Source: Azolla caroliniana (lineage: Eukaryota > Polypodiophyta). Taken from it: a stretch of DNA of 64,000 bases. Below the pieces are notes generated by a model that saw only the letters and a list, made by a program, of their open reading frames with translations, searched no databases and was not told the DNA's origin. The position numbers and the translations under genes are program-made. Shown here in pieces: positions 21,990-31,866 of this stretch. The stretch is from NCBI GenBank assembly GCA_043228905.1, contig JBHGNT010000006.1, forward strand, positions 13,764,001-13,828,000, given 5' to 3'. Every line of letters starts with the position of its first letter. The first letter of the stretch is position 1.

Positions 21990-22462
21990 ATACCCTTCGG
22001 TTGTGGTGTGCTTCCTTCCGTAGGTACGCGAACCTTGGTACGTCCGTGTCGGAAACTAATACACTTGTGTTGCCAGCTCTGCTTGATATTTGCTGCCCGA
22101 AGCCATGGTCTGCCCAGAAGCACTGGGTACGCCCCTGGGGCGTCCAAGGTGAGGACAACCGCCGAGATGTCGAATCTTTGTCCGCCCACAATAATGCCTA
22201 TTTTGCGAATTAACCCTAATGGTCGTACTAAGCGGGTACCTACCATTCGGAGCCAGAATGGGCAAGGCTAATTACATTGACGCCTGAGCCGCCGTCGATT
22301 ACGCATTCAGGAATTTCTTGTCCGTGTAATATTAATGTAATAGCCAGGTTGTGTTGATCCACTACTGGCGGTCCACTGCTAACGTCTGTAAGGTTTGTAG
22401 CGATACTCACCTCGGGTATGCCTGTCACCCATTCTTCCATGGTCTGGCGGAAGCATGGGACT
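21990..22462 (-). pseudogene. family-Q protease region
   Basis: Reading leftwards: FRQTMEEWVTGIPEV, then GQEIPECVIDGGSGVNVI (active site D-G-G near 22,300), a frameshift, then GGQRFDISAVVLTLDAPG and PVLLGRPWLRAANIKQSW. It parallels the Tat-like protease at 16,820-18,070 closely. It stops in the linker (STPQPKGITG) at the breakpoint with chromovirus A. Confidence 0.82.
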
Positions 22463-22467
22463 AGTTG

Positions 22468-23224
22468 TGTTGGGAGACAGGTCCCTCCGGATGGGAAGGG
22501 AGAAGAACAGTGCCGATGAACAAACTCGGCCGAGGCCGATCTCGGCTGGAACCGGATGAGGAGTACCCGGCTACGGAGAGCCGGATGGTGCAGACCCGGT
22601 GACAACCGGATGAGGAGTACCCGGCTACGAAGAGCCGGATGGTGCATACCCGGTGAGAACCGGATGAGGAGTACCCGTCTACGGAGAGCCGGATGTTGCA
22701 GACCCGGTGAGAACCGGATGAGGAGTACCCGGCTACGGAGAGCCGGATGTTGCAGACCCGGTAAGAACCGGATGAAGAGACATATTCGTAAATATGTTTC
22801 TGAGAGTCCATCATGGCTATATTTGTAAATAGCCGAAAAGTCATATTAGTATAAATATGACTTAGGGAAAACTTTTAGTAGCAGTTGTCATTCTTGTTGG
22901 TGCAAGGAGAGAGAGAGCGCGTAACTGTGTACAGAGAGAGACAGAGAGAGAAAGAGGTTGTTGCCTCTATTATAACCGCCGCCTGTGGCGAGGATCGTGA
23001 GCACGAGGTCATTGCCTCCGTGAACTCACTGTTGTACATTCTAACATAGTGATAGTTTGCAGCCTGTGGGCTGCCGTGGTTTTTCCCTTAGTTTGGGTTT
23101 TCCACGTAAACATCCTGCGTACTCGTCTCTTCTTCGTGTCGTTCATTATTTCCCGTTTTCTTTGTATGATTCTAAGCTCGGTTGTGGCCGAGCGTTGTGT
23201 ATAGGGAGCGTGCAGTTCCCGTCA
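22468..23224 (+). repeat. solo LTR of a copia element, with target duplication AGTTG
   Basis: 757 bp, TGTTGGGAGACAGG...GTTCCCGTCA, flanked by AGTTG at 22,463-22,467 and 23,225-23,229. It splits the family-Q frame between LLQL and LVPCF. TATAAATATGACTTAGGG (22,850) and the purine-rich leader match the LTRs at 3612 and 46,567. The solo state indicates LTR-LTR recombination. The plus strand assignment follows the TATA orientation. Confidence 0.92.
22551..22770. repeat. four-copy 54-bp tandem repeat in U3 of the copia LTR
   Basis: The unit starts AACCGGATGAGGAGTACC and recurs four times at 54-bp spacing with one to three differences per copy. It lies upstream of the TATA box (22,850), in the position of an enhancer. 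The two other LTRs of this group have only one loosely similar unit. Confidence 0.9.
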
Positions 23225-23229
23225 AGTTG

Positions 23230-24948
23230 CAAAAGTTTCTCCATGGTTAACGTTATCTCACAGCTCGCTAACGCCTACCAAATGGGGTCTGGGACCGGTC
23301 TTTCGTCCTCTGCTCGCTCCATTGTGTTCGCGGACTCCTTCCGCATACGTTTCGTATTTTTCGCGTTTGCTTTTTCCACCCACGCTTGGGCTTGTCGGCG
23401 TACCTCGTCTTGGGCAGCCCAATCAACCGTTTTTGTTTGTTGGCGTGCCGCGACTTGCTGCACATCCGCCGTAATCGTATTGACAATGAGCCCCTTTCCC
23501 TTGCGTGGTGGGCATTGCGTGGCTTAATGTCCGGGTTGCTGACAAATAAAACAATGGATGCTTGATTCACGCTTCTCGGCTCCTGGTGATGTGTGCCGCT
23601 CCCCTGGTGCTACTTGCTCCTCGCGGTCCGGCCTCGTTTGTCGGAATGTACGCGGTGGCTGCTGTTGGTCCCGTTGTTGTTCCTAGTGCCGCTCATCCCC
23701 TGAGCTTTCGTCGTAACGCCGGTGATCTCGATATTGCCGTGGCTTACCAAGATAACCATTGAAGCCGTCCTGTTTGTTTGTCGTCCGTTGATTCTCCTAG
23801 CGCCGACCCCCTTTGACGTAACTCGGATGTCCATGATAATCCTCGTCCTCTGGATCGTCCTCCTCAGAATCGTTGTGATTTCGGCGATTTCGGTGGTACC
23901 GGTCCTCCCGTGGGTTGCGATCCTTATACCAGGGTCAGACTTCTTGCCTCCTTTGTTCAGTCTGGTGTGGTTGACGCTGTGTGTCCATGCTGCGGACTGC
24001 GAGAGTGGCTCTGTTTAACATATTGTATTCGCATTGGTCGATTGTGTGAGCCTTTGAGTGGCAGATTGGGCAGTGGATTCGCACATTGCAGTCCACTGCG
24101 GAATGCCCCGAGTTCAAGCAAATCGTGCACTGGATTGCTTGAAGAAACTGGCGTTCCTCATCCTGAGGTAACGCTTGTTGTATGGAGGACATAGAAAACC
24201 TTTCCTCCTCGTCATCCAGCTCGAGTTGTAACGCTCGTTCAATTACCATATCCGTTGTTTCGCCTTTCACGCTATTGTTGTTGAGCGTTGCTCGGATGGG
24301 CCAACGTAAAGCTGCCAGAAATGCTTCCCGAGCCTCGTCCTCCGTGGGGCTCCATTCCAGTTTCCGTCGTAAATTTTGGAAACTTAAGCTGAAGTCTGCT
24401 ATTGTCTCGGTCGGTAGTTGTTTAATCGTATAAAACTGTCTGAGGATTTCGCGTTGTGGAACCCTCCGATGGAAGAATCGCAAGAAAGCGGACTGTAGCT
24501 GATCGAAGGTTGTTATTACTGGTAAATCCATCAGTGAATGCCAATACTCCGCTCGCCCATTTAATGGTAACCTGAACTGCGTCATTTTCGATTGGTGTGC
24601 TACAACCTCCGAAAGGCTCTGCGCCATGTGGTTCGCATTCCAGACATTCAGGAACATCCGAATATGAGTTGCGGCATCGGTTTCGCCGTTAAAGCCGGGG
24701 TAGGCAAAGGCCATGGTGGGGGCTACAGTGGGTCGGGAAAGACCACCGGGTGGCTGTGGTGAGTGTAGTCCCCGCGTCTCGTCGAGGTATTTGGAGAGCG
24801 AAGAATCACCTTTGTACTCACGGTAGGTAGTACTGAGGTTGCTGAGGCGCGGCTTTTGCCGTGTGCGTTCTTTTGCCTGGCGTGTGACAGACCTTGTTAT
24901 TGGCCAGTCTTGTCGTGTTGGTTCTCTGGGGCGTCTACGTCTAAACAT
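23230..24948 (-). pseudogene. gag and nucleocapsid of family Q
   Basis: ATG at 24,948 (MFRRRRPREPTRQDW). The Gag domain includes TDAATHIRMFLNVWNANH, EYWHSLMDLPV and EAREAFLAALRWP. Then come tandem zinc modules CTICLNSGHSAVDC and CPICHSKAHTIDQC (about 24,030-24,130), a frame break near 23,935, and a second knuckle CFICQQPGH.ATQC (about 23,523-23,560) with a stop inside it. The DWAAQDEVRRQAQAW segment before the protease also matches the Tat-like element. The order of domains supports common ancestry with the Tat-like element. Confidence 0.82.
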
Positions 24949-25002
24949 CCATTCCTCATTGTTCGTCTGTGAGAAGACACAGATCACCAAGCGTGACAAA
25001 AG

Positions 25003-25260
25003 TGTTGCCGATTAGGAACACGGTCCGCAGTCAGTCCTTCAACCTAGACCTCCAAGTGGGTGTGGAACAACGAATAGGCGTCTAAGCGTAACGCGTAGGG
25101 GAATGTTCCTTGTAACCTATCAGCGTATAATGGAGACGACTACAACTGAATCCCTAGCAAAGGTTACACTTACGTTCTTACACGCTTAGGTCTTCAAGAC
25201 ACACAGAGTGGATTAGTCGTAGCTATACACAGAGAATCAGAGAATCAGAGAAGATAGAAT
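25003..25260 (-). repeat. truncated 5' LTR of family Q
   Basis: TGTTGCCGATTAGGAACACGG... is the reverse complement of the LTR ends at 43,967 and 54,015. It is cut at about 25,260 (GATAGAATT), where gypsy C gag begins, so the U3 half is lost. Confidence 0.85.
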
Positions 25261-26455
25261 TGAGTGGAGCGATGAGGGCTCGTTGGCGGCAAGGCCGGTC
25301 CCGGCGAGGGAGCTCGAGGAGTCGGTGTCGGTTCTGGCTAGGAAGGAAGAAACTCAGAGTTGGCTTGAGACGGGCTTAGCCACGAGCGGAGTGGTCAAAG
25401 GTCCCTCCGGAGGCGCGACTCTAGAAGAGCTGTCCTAGATGGTGCGAGATCTCCAAATCGCACAAGCCCGGAGGGACAACGGCGAACAATCTCGTGACCG
25501 AAGGCTGCCGGCAGGGCAGCGGTGCATGTGGTGCGATGCGGTCGGCCACATCTAGAAAGAATGCACGGATTTGGTTGAGGCACTCAGGACCAACGTGGTG
25601 TACCTCTAGAATGAGCGGGTGCACGCGAGCGAGACCCGGAAAGCCCTAGAGTTGAATACGGAGCGCGGCGGGATGAAGCGGTTGATGGAAGAGGCCACGA
25701 CACAACAAGCAGAGGCCGTTAACTACTCAGCGTTAGCAAGAATCCGGGTCGGGGGCGATGAGGCCCGGAAAGCGAAGGACTCCGGATTCTGGCCACTGGT
25801 GCTAGAGGGTCTCTCTGGGGTACGACTGAAGAAGGAAGAGGCAGACCGCGCGGAACAGCGGATCCCGGAGGTCACCGGATGGGACGACCCGATGGAAGAA
25901 AAGACTGGCTTCGTGGCTGCTGCATGCCAGAACTATGAGGTTCTGGTAGAAGACAAGCGCGCGGGAAAGGCTGGAGGGGGCGGCCCCTCGTAGCGGTACG
26001 AGACCCGGTTTGGACCGAAGCCGAATGAGGCCACCAACGCCAGCGCACCAGAAAAGAAGAAGCAGGATGGTTTCCGGATGACCACCGAAATCGAACGAAC
26101 AACGGACCTGCGGAAGGTCCTGGAAGAGAGAATTCTCGATAGCAAGGTCGAGTTGTCGTTACGGGAGGTACTGGGAATCGCCAAGGAGTTCCATGACTCC
26201 ATCGTGGACTTGGTGAAGTGGAAGAGGCTCTCGACAGAGCTGGAACTGTAGAGGCCTGTGGAAGTGCGGACAACGCACTTAGAAGACACGGCCCTAGAGG
26301 ATGAGTTGGCGGAAAGCCACTACGCGAAGCCGCATTGGGGATTTTTAGAGAGGGCTATCAAGGCGTGGGGCCGCGATAGTCCGGACACCCCGCAAGAACC
26401 CCACACATGTATTATAGGTAGGAAATTTTGGCTCTCCGAAAACGGAGGTTATACG
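25261..26455 (+). pseudogene. gypsy C gag C-terminus with zinc knuckle, to start of pol
   Basis: The protein reads EWSDEGSLAARPVPAREL, then ATLEELS, MVRDLQIAQARRDN and a knuckle CMWCDAVGHI.KEC (about 25,528-25,570). A long charged stretch follows (25,619-25,990) and then LEERILDSKVELSLREVLGI near 26,125. Stops occur at 25,437, 25,552, 25,607, 25,991 and 26,248. It is cut at 26,455-26,460 (TTAAC) by chromovirus B and continues at 37,872. The N-terminal part of this gag is at 43,968-44,322. The segment beginning ILDSKVELSLRE precedes the protease in this gypsy type. Confidence 0.75.
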
Positions 26456-26544
26456 TTAACTATCAGGAATAGTACTAAAGCAGAGATGGAATTAGTACTA
26501 AGAAGAGTAGTACTATTAGTACTAAGAGGACGGGACTGCATAAG

Positions 26545-27015
26545 TGTCATGATAACAGTCACATCATGCATCGAAAGGATCATGACACTCACATTATGAC
26601 TCGAAAGGATTTGAACCCACGACCTTGTTGTACACATGTCAAATCCTTAACCATTGTATTAATATTCTTATATGTATAGTCTCTAGAATATGAAATCTAA
26701 TATCATAGGAATATTCTATATTACTCTACATTCTAGAATGACCTAGAATATTCTAGAGTGTTCTATACCACTAGAACCTTCTAGAATACTATAGAGATCT
26801 TCTAGATTACTCTACACTCTAGGATAACCTAGAATATTCTAGAGAGTTCTCTATTACTTATAAATAGGGATCTACCACCCATCCCAAACTTAAATTGGTT
26901 CAACGCCATTTTGTAGCCTACTCTTTGTAATCCAATTTACGCTTCAATATAATAATTCTCTTTCAATTATCTCTCTATCTCTTTTTCTCTCTCTTTCTCT
27001 CTCTCAGTCTTGACA
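26545..27015 (+). repeat. 5' LTR of chromovirus F
   Basis: TGTCATGATAACAG...CTTGACA. An antisense tRNA-like segment lies at about 26,595-26,665 (B box as GGATTTGAACCC, A box as CCTTAACCATTG). Many TTCTAGAA/AATATTCTAGA motifs fill 26,680-26,850, a candidate binding-site cluster of palindromic TTCTAGAA type. TATA box is TTATAAATAGG (26,858); R starts near 26,886 and contains AAATTGGTTCAACG. Confidence 0.93.
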
Positions 27016-27033
27016 GTTTGAACCAATTTTTTT
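27016..27033 (+). promoter_or_regulatory. primer-binding site of chromovirus F, self-complementary to R
   Basis: GTTTGAACCAATTT directly after the LTR is complementary to AAATTGGTTCAA (26,892-26,903) over 12 bases. The position that is C:G in element A is T:A here, so pairing is conserved through a compensatory change. Confidence 0.75.
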
Positions 27034-27103
27034 CCTTTCATCTCTTCGTCTTCCACAAACCCTAACAAGTTCTCTTCTTCCTTCTCCTCTCCCCTCATAA
27101 GCT

Positions 27104-28228
27104 ATGGAGTCCGTGAGCAAACAAGAATACATGCGTGTTCTTTCTGAGCTCGACATGCTCACGAATAAATTTGTGGCATTAGAGCATGAGAATCAAAGGC
27201 TACTTGGAGATCTACAGCACGTGAGCGCCGAAAAAGCCCAACAATATGAAGAGTTATCACAGCGGGTTCATCAACTTGAGGCGACTATATTGTCATTACG
27301 AGAGCAAGCGTCGGGGGCTCAGAACTCCCCTAGAGAGCCAAAGATCAGCCTCCCTGCCAAGTTTGATGGTACGAGGTCTTTATTTCGAGGCTTTTTGAAT
27401 CAAGTTCGTTTAGTTATTCAGCTACATCCCAATCGGTATCCAGCTGATGCTGCTCGTGTGGGATTAGTGGGAACTTTGCTATGCGGTACGGCGTTAGCAT
27501 GGTTCGCACCACTTCTCGAGAAGAAATCACCATTACTGGAGCATTTCGAGGCCTTTGTTAAAGAGTTTCAAGCTAGTTTCGGAGACACCGACAGCACTAG
27601 GACAGCGATAAACAAGATTCGAAGGCTCCGACAAGGAGATCGTCCCGCGTCGTCTTATGCAGCCGATTTCCGTCTCTTGGCATGCGATATCCCTTGGGAT
27701 GAGGCAGCTTTAATGGATCAATTCCGTCAAGGTTTGAGAAATGATGTCAAAGATCTTCTTCTTACTTTCCCTGAAGATCCGAAGTCACTTACAGAAGCCA
27801 TTAGTCGAGCTGTGCGATGTGATAATCGCCTATTTGAGCGACGTTCTGAGCGCCAACAAATGTTACGCCGCCAACCTGAACAGACTTACGCTTCCGTAGT
27901 CGCAACGCCTCCACAAGTTTCTAGACCCATTACAAGGGATGGCCCAACTCCGATGGAAATAGAGTCAACACAACGTCGTGGGCCGTTATCAGATGCTGAG
28001 AAGCAACGACGTCGAGCGCATCGCCTCTGCCTGTATTGTGGTGGTCCAGGACATATAGCTGTAAATTGTCCACATAAACCTAGGCGTCAAGTATACCAAG
28101 TAAGTGCCCATGAAAACCCTACATCGAGTTCTATTGTTACTTCTAATAACATAAATAAGCCTCATAGTCCATGTCATGAGAATAGATTCGATGTCTTGAG
28201 TCAATTAGAGGATGTGTTAAACGAGTAA
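27104..28228 (+). CDS. Gag of chromovirus F
   Basis: 374 residues, open. ATG at 27,104 is the first in the frame after the leader and begins the block conserved in A, B and E. Residues about 20-75 form a coiled coil (FVALEHENQRLLGDLQH), 95-215 the capsid-like Gag domain (GTALAWFAPLLE, INKIRRLRQGDRPAS), and 309-322 a CCHC knuckle CLYCGGPGHIAVNC preceded by a basic stretch. It would package the element RNA in a cytoplasmic or nuclear particle. The final codons (GTGTTAAACGAGTAAG) overlap the pol frame at -1. Confidence 0.93.
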   Translation: MESVSKQEYMRVLSELDMLTNKFVALEHENQRLLGDLQHVSAEKAQQYEELSQRVHQLEATILSLREQASGAQNSPREPKISLPAKFDGTRSLFRGFLNQVRLVIQLHPNRYPADAARVGLVGTLLCGTALAWFAPLLEKKSPLLEHFEAFVKEFQASFGDTDSTRTAINKIRRLRQGDRPASSYAADFRLLACDIPWDEAALMDQFRQGLRNDVKDLLLTFPEDPKSLTEAISRAVRCDNRLFERRSERQQMLRRQPEQTYASVVATPPQVSRPITRDGPTPMEIESTQRRGPLSDAEKQRRRAHRLCLYCGGPGHIAVNCPHKPRRQVYQVSAHENPTSSSIVTSNNINKPHSPCHENRFDVLSQLEDVLNE

Positions 28229-31200
28229 GTCCGGCCAAAATAGGAGCCATTTGGCTGGACCATCCTAGCTATGTAGAGTTAGTTCCTAGTCGTGGTTCCA
28301 TTTCATCAAATCAAGTGAGTCGAGTTTTTTCAGCACAAGTCGAGCTTACCACATCTACATGTCATCGAGTCCTAGCCTCTGCCCTTCTAGATTCTGGAGC
28401 CAACTCTTGTTTCATGGATCGTGAATTTGCCTTGTCACAAAACATCCTCTTGAATAAGCTTCCCAACCCAGTAGCCGTAGGAGTCATCGATGGACGTCCC
28501 ATAGCATCAGGAGATATAGTCGAGGAGTCCGAGCCAATTAGGATAGTTCTTGGCAATTTGGCAAGCCTAATCTCTTTCAATATTATTCGTAGTCCGGACC
28601 ACCCAATAGTTCTAGGTCTCCCCTGGTTTGAACTCCATAACCCGAAGATTGATTGGATGAAAAGAACAATTGAGGAGACTCGGGAAAAAAGCACAAATCC
28701 CGCATCCCTCTCTCCTACATGTGCTAATAGATCCCCGGAGTTATCGCCCATCTCTTTACGACAGTTGCGGGAGGAAGGGGGGAACGAGGCCATGTTCGTC
28801 TTCGCAATAGTAGCAACTCCATCATCCACTTCACGTGACGCGGATATTAAACTACTAGAGATATACAAGGAGTTTTCAGATGTCTTTGATAAGGTGAAGG
28901 CCAATACATTGCCGGAGCATCGGCCATACGACTGCCCTATTGACTTACAACCAGGGAAAGAACCTCCATGGGGCCCAATTTATAATCTCTCCCCTGTAGA
29001 GCTAGAGACTTTGCGGGAATATATTGATGAGAATCTGGCAAACGGATTCATTCGGCATTCTAGATCCCCTGCTGGTGCACCTATCTTCTTCGTTAAGAAG
29101 AAGAATGGGACTCTTCGATTGGTCGTGGATTATCGAGGGCTAAACAAAGTGACTATCCGAAATAGATATGCTCTACCATTAATCCCGAATCTTTTGGAAC
29201 GTCTCAGTGGTGCAAAATATTTCACGAAGTTGGACCTTCGCGGAGCATATAATCTAGTTCGGATTCGCCCGGGGGATGAATGGAAGACAGCTTTCCGCAC
29301 TCGCTATGGACATTTTGAGTATACAGTGATGCCATTTGGTCTCACGAATGCACCTGCTGTTTTCCAACATATGGCGAACGATATTTTTCGAGATTTTCTT
29401 GATATCTTCACTATAGTTTACCTAGATGATATTTTAATCTACTCAAAGACCCAAGAGGAACATGATGCACATGTTTGTCAAGTACTGTGCCGACTCCGAG
29501 AATATGGTCTCTACACAAAATTAGAAAAGTGTAGTTTCGGCCAGAATCAAGTGGAATTTTTGGGGTATGTTGTATCGTCAAATGGTATTGCTATGGACCC
29601 CATGAAGGTACAGGCAATTTTAGAGTGGCAAACGCCCCTTTCAGTGCGTGATGTGCAATGTTTTCTCGGGTTTGCAAATTTTTATCGAAAATTTATTAAA
29701 GATTATTCCAAGGTTGTGCTTCCGCTTACTCAGCTCACACATAAAGATCAACCATTTATATGGAGTTCAGATGCATCCGAGGCATTCGAAAGCTTAAAAC
29801 GAGCATTTACAACGGCACCTATCTTAGCACATGTCGACCCAACAAAACGCTTCATCCTCGAAGCCGATGCATCCGATTTTGCACTAGGGAGTGTCCTCTC
29901 GCAAACTGGAGATGATGGACAACTACACCCTGTCGCCTTTCATTCACGAAAGTTTGAAGCTGCAGAGATCAACTACGAGATCCATGACAAAGAGCTTCTT
30001 GCAATCGTGGATTCGTTTCAACAATGGCGACATTTCCTAGAAGGTTCTTCTCAGCAGATCATTGTCTACAATGATCATAAGAACCTGACTTATTTCCAAA
30101 ATGCTCGAGTCTTGAGTCGGCGACAAGCCCGGTGGACGCAATTTTTGACTCACTTCGACTTTATCATCATATATCGCCCTGGGATGCAGCAAGGCAAAGC
30201 AGATGCTCTTTCTCGGCGCTCTTATATGGAACTTCGTCCAGGGGAACCTGCTTTTGAGCATCAAAAACAAATCCTTTTGGGTCCTAATCGATTACGATTA
30301 ATGGTAGTTAACGCCATAACAGCTCTTGAAAATTCCACTCTTCTTGATTCCATTCGAGATCATATAGCCACTGATGATTTCGTCAAGGATGTTTTGGATC
30401 ATATCGTCCCGGATCGTGCTTCTTGCTCACAGTCGAAAAATCCTCGTAATGACTATTGTCAGTTCTATTGGCATGATGGTTTTCTATTTCGACAAAATTT
30501 ATTGTATGTTCCTGATGGTCCCCCACGGCTACAAGTTTTGCAACATTGCCATGACTCACCAATGGCTGGCCATTTTGGAGTTCACAAGACTCTAGAATTA
30601 ATTTCTCGACGCTATTGGTGGCCTCGCCTTCGTCATTTTGTTGAGGAGTATGTTCGGAGTTGTGATATATGTTGTCGATCAAAGAATCCTCGTCACCGAC
30701 CCTATGGCTTACTACAACCACTTCCCATTCCGGAAACACCTTGGAAGTCTATATCCTTGGACTTCATTACTGATCTCCCAGTTTCAAAAGGTTTTGATGC
30801 AATTCTCACAGTGGTTGATCGATTTACCAAAATGGCACATTTCTTGCCAAGTACAAAGTCGATTACTAGTCAAGAGACGGCTGATCTCGTTATGCGGGAG
30901 GTATTTAAGCATCATGGTCTGCCAGATGATATTATTAGTGATCGTGGTCCACAATTCATCTCAAAGTTTTGGAAGCACCTGTTCAAACTTCTCCACATTT
31001 CAGTTAAGCTTTCTTCGGGCTATCATCCTGAAACAAATGGCCAAACAGAGCGTACCAACCAGACATTGGAACAATATCTTCGTTGTTTCATCAACTATCA
31101 ACAAGATGATTGGGTTGCATTTTTGCACTTGGCGGAATTCGCTTACAACAACTCAGCCCATTCTTCTACAGGATATTCCCCATTTTTCGCAAATACGGGC

Positions 31201-31428
31201 TGTCATCCTCGATGGACGATGAATGCGCATCCAGAAGTTCCTACCAACCCTGCTGCCGAGGATCGTCTTAGTCGCCTCCAAGAAATTCAAGCTAACATTC
31301 TCCACAATTTGCATGATGCTCAATTTACACACAAGAGGCTTGCCGATCGTCATCGTCTAGACTCCTCAAAAAAGTTTCGCATTGGGGATCATGTATGGCT
31401 TCTCCAACACAACATCAAGACCACTTGA
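28186..31428 (+). CDS. Pol of chromovirus F: protease, RT, RNase H, integrase
   Basis: The frame opens after TAG 28,183-28,185 and overlaps gag by 43 nt in the -1 frame; the first Met is at 28,315. Counting from that Met: protease ALLDSGANSC (about 22-31), RT with RLVVDYRGLNKV, FGLTNAPAVFQHM and YLDD at 369-372, RNase H from [14 protein letters not shown] (about 512). The integrase zinc region is HCHDSPMAGHFGVHK...CDICC (about 743-785), with core D (LDFITDLP), D (IISDRGPQF) and E (NGQTERTNQ); the last two are 35 residues apart. A TGA at 31,426-31,428 ends the frame where relatives read on (CGA to TGA type change). Confidence 0.93.
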   Translation: MRCLESIRGCVKRVSPAKIGAIWLDHPSYVELVPSRGSISSNQVSRVFSAQVELTTSTCHRVLASALLDSGANSCFMDREFALSQNILLNKLPNPVAVGVIDGRPIASGDIVEESEPIRIVLGNLASLISFNIIRSPDHPIVLGLPWFELHNPKIDWMKRTIEETREKSTNPASLSPTCANRSPELSPISLRQLREEGGNEAMFVFAIVATPSSTSRDADIKLLEIYKEFSDVFDKVKANTLPEHRPYDCPIDLQPGKEPPWGPIYNLSPVELETLREYIDENLANGFIRHSRSPAGAPIFFVKKKNGTLRLVVDYRGLNKVTIRNRYALPLIPNLLERLSGAKYFTKLDLRGAYNLVRIRPGDEWKTAFRTRYGHFEYTVMPFGLTNAPAVFQHMANDIFRDFLDIFTIVYLDDILIYSKTQEEHDAHVCQVLCRLREYGLYTKLEKCSFGQNQVEFLGYVVSSNGIAMDPMKVQAILEWQTPLSVRDVQCFLGFANFYRKFIKDYSKVVLPLTQLTHKDQPFIWSSDASEAFESLKRAFTTAPILAHVDPTKRFILEADASDFALGSVLSQTGDDGQLHPVAFHSRKFEAAEINYEIHDKELLAIVDSFQQWRHFLEGSSQQIIVYNDHKNLTYFQNARVLSRRQARWTQFLTHFDFIIIYRPGMQQGKADALSRRSYMELRPGEPAFEHQKQILLGPNRLRLMVVNAITALENSTLLDSIRDHIATDDFVKDVLDHIVPDRASCSQSKNPRNDYCQFYWHDGFLFRQNLLYVPDGPPRLQVLQHCHDSPMAGHFGVHKTLELISRRYWWPRLRHFVEEYVRSCDICCRSKNPRHRPYGLLQPLPIPETPWKSISLDFITDLPVSKGFDAILTVVDRFTKMAHFLPSTKSITSQETADLVMREVFKHHGLPDDIISDRGPQFISKFWKHLFKLLHISVKLSSGYHPETNGQTERTNQTLEQYLRCFINYQQDDWVAFLHLAEFAYNNSAHSSTGYSPFFANTGCHPRWTMNAHPEVPTNPAAEDRLSRLQEIQANILHNLHDAQFTHKRLADRHRLDSSKKFRIGDHVWLLQHNIKTT

Positions 31429-31866
31429 CCTTGCAGTAAATTGGATTACCAACGTTTTGGCCCTTACATGATCACTGGTAAGATAAGTGATGTTGCATTT
31501 CGTCTTGACCTCCCTCCGCACATGCATCTTCATCCGGTGTTTCATGTATCCCTTTTGGAACCTTATACTACAAGTTCAATTCCGGGCCGTCTTACGACAC
31601 CCCCACCACCTGTCGAGTTCTTGGACGGGCCTGAATTTGAAGTTGCTGCCGTTCTCGATTCTAAAATCGTGCACAACAAGTTGTATTACTTGGTCGATTG
31701 GTTAGGCTATACCCCCAATGATCGAACTTGGGAACCTGCCACAAATCTTTCCAATGCTGCAGAACTCGTCAATGCATTTCATCGCCAATATCCTTGTAAA
31801 CCAGGTCCTAATACAAACCCTACGACCCGTGAGACGTGTCGTCGAAGAAGGGGGATAGTGTCATAA
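31429..31866 (+). CDS. C-terminal integrase tail and chromodomain of chromovirus F
   Basis: It lies in the same frame as Pol, directly after the TGA at 31,426. It carries LDYQRFGPYMITGKI and FRLDLPPHMHLHPVFHVSLLEPY, then PPPP and a chromodomain (FEVAAVLDSKIV, LYYLVDWLGYTPNDRTWEP). In chromoviruses this domain directs integration through histone marks. If the TGA is real and not read through, the chromodomain would not be made as part of integrase. Confidence 0.88.
   Translation, partial: PCSKLDYQRFGPYMITGKISDVAFRLDLPPHMHLHPVFHVSLLEPYTTSSIPGRLTTPPPPVEFLDGPEFEVAAVLDSKIVHNKLYYLVDWLGYTPNDRTWEPATNLSNAAELVNAFHRQYPCKPGPNTNPTTRETCRRRRGIVS

Larger units (their letters stand above)
21986..25260 (-). 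mobile_element. family-Q gypsy, left chimeric copy (protease, gag, 5' LTR)
   Basis: In minus orientation: truncated 5' LTR (25,260-25,003), gag (from 24,948), zinc knuckle, protease, ending at 21,986 directly against chromovirus A. RT, integrase and the 3' LTR are absent, apart from a possible TGTT remnant at 21,986-21,989. The left flank CATCC (21,981-21,985) matches, in reverse, the flank of the other Q copy at 42,102-42,106. A solo copia LTR is inserted at 22,468-23,224. Confidence 0.8.

Noticed and set aside
22551-22770. CRISPR-like or coding repeat (MRSTRLRRAGW units)
   Set aside because: A tandem 54-bp repeat inside an LTR promoter region; the frame has no homology and is open only because the unit is a multiple of three.
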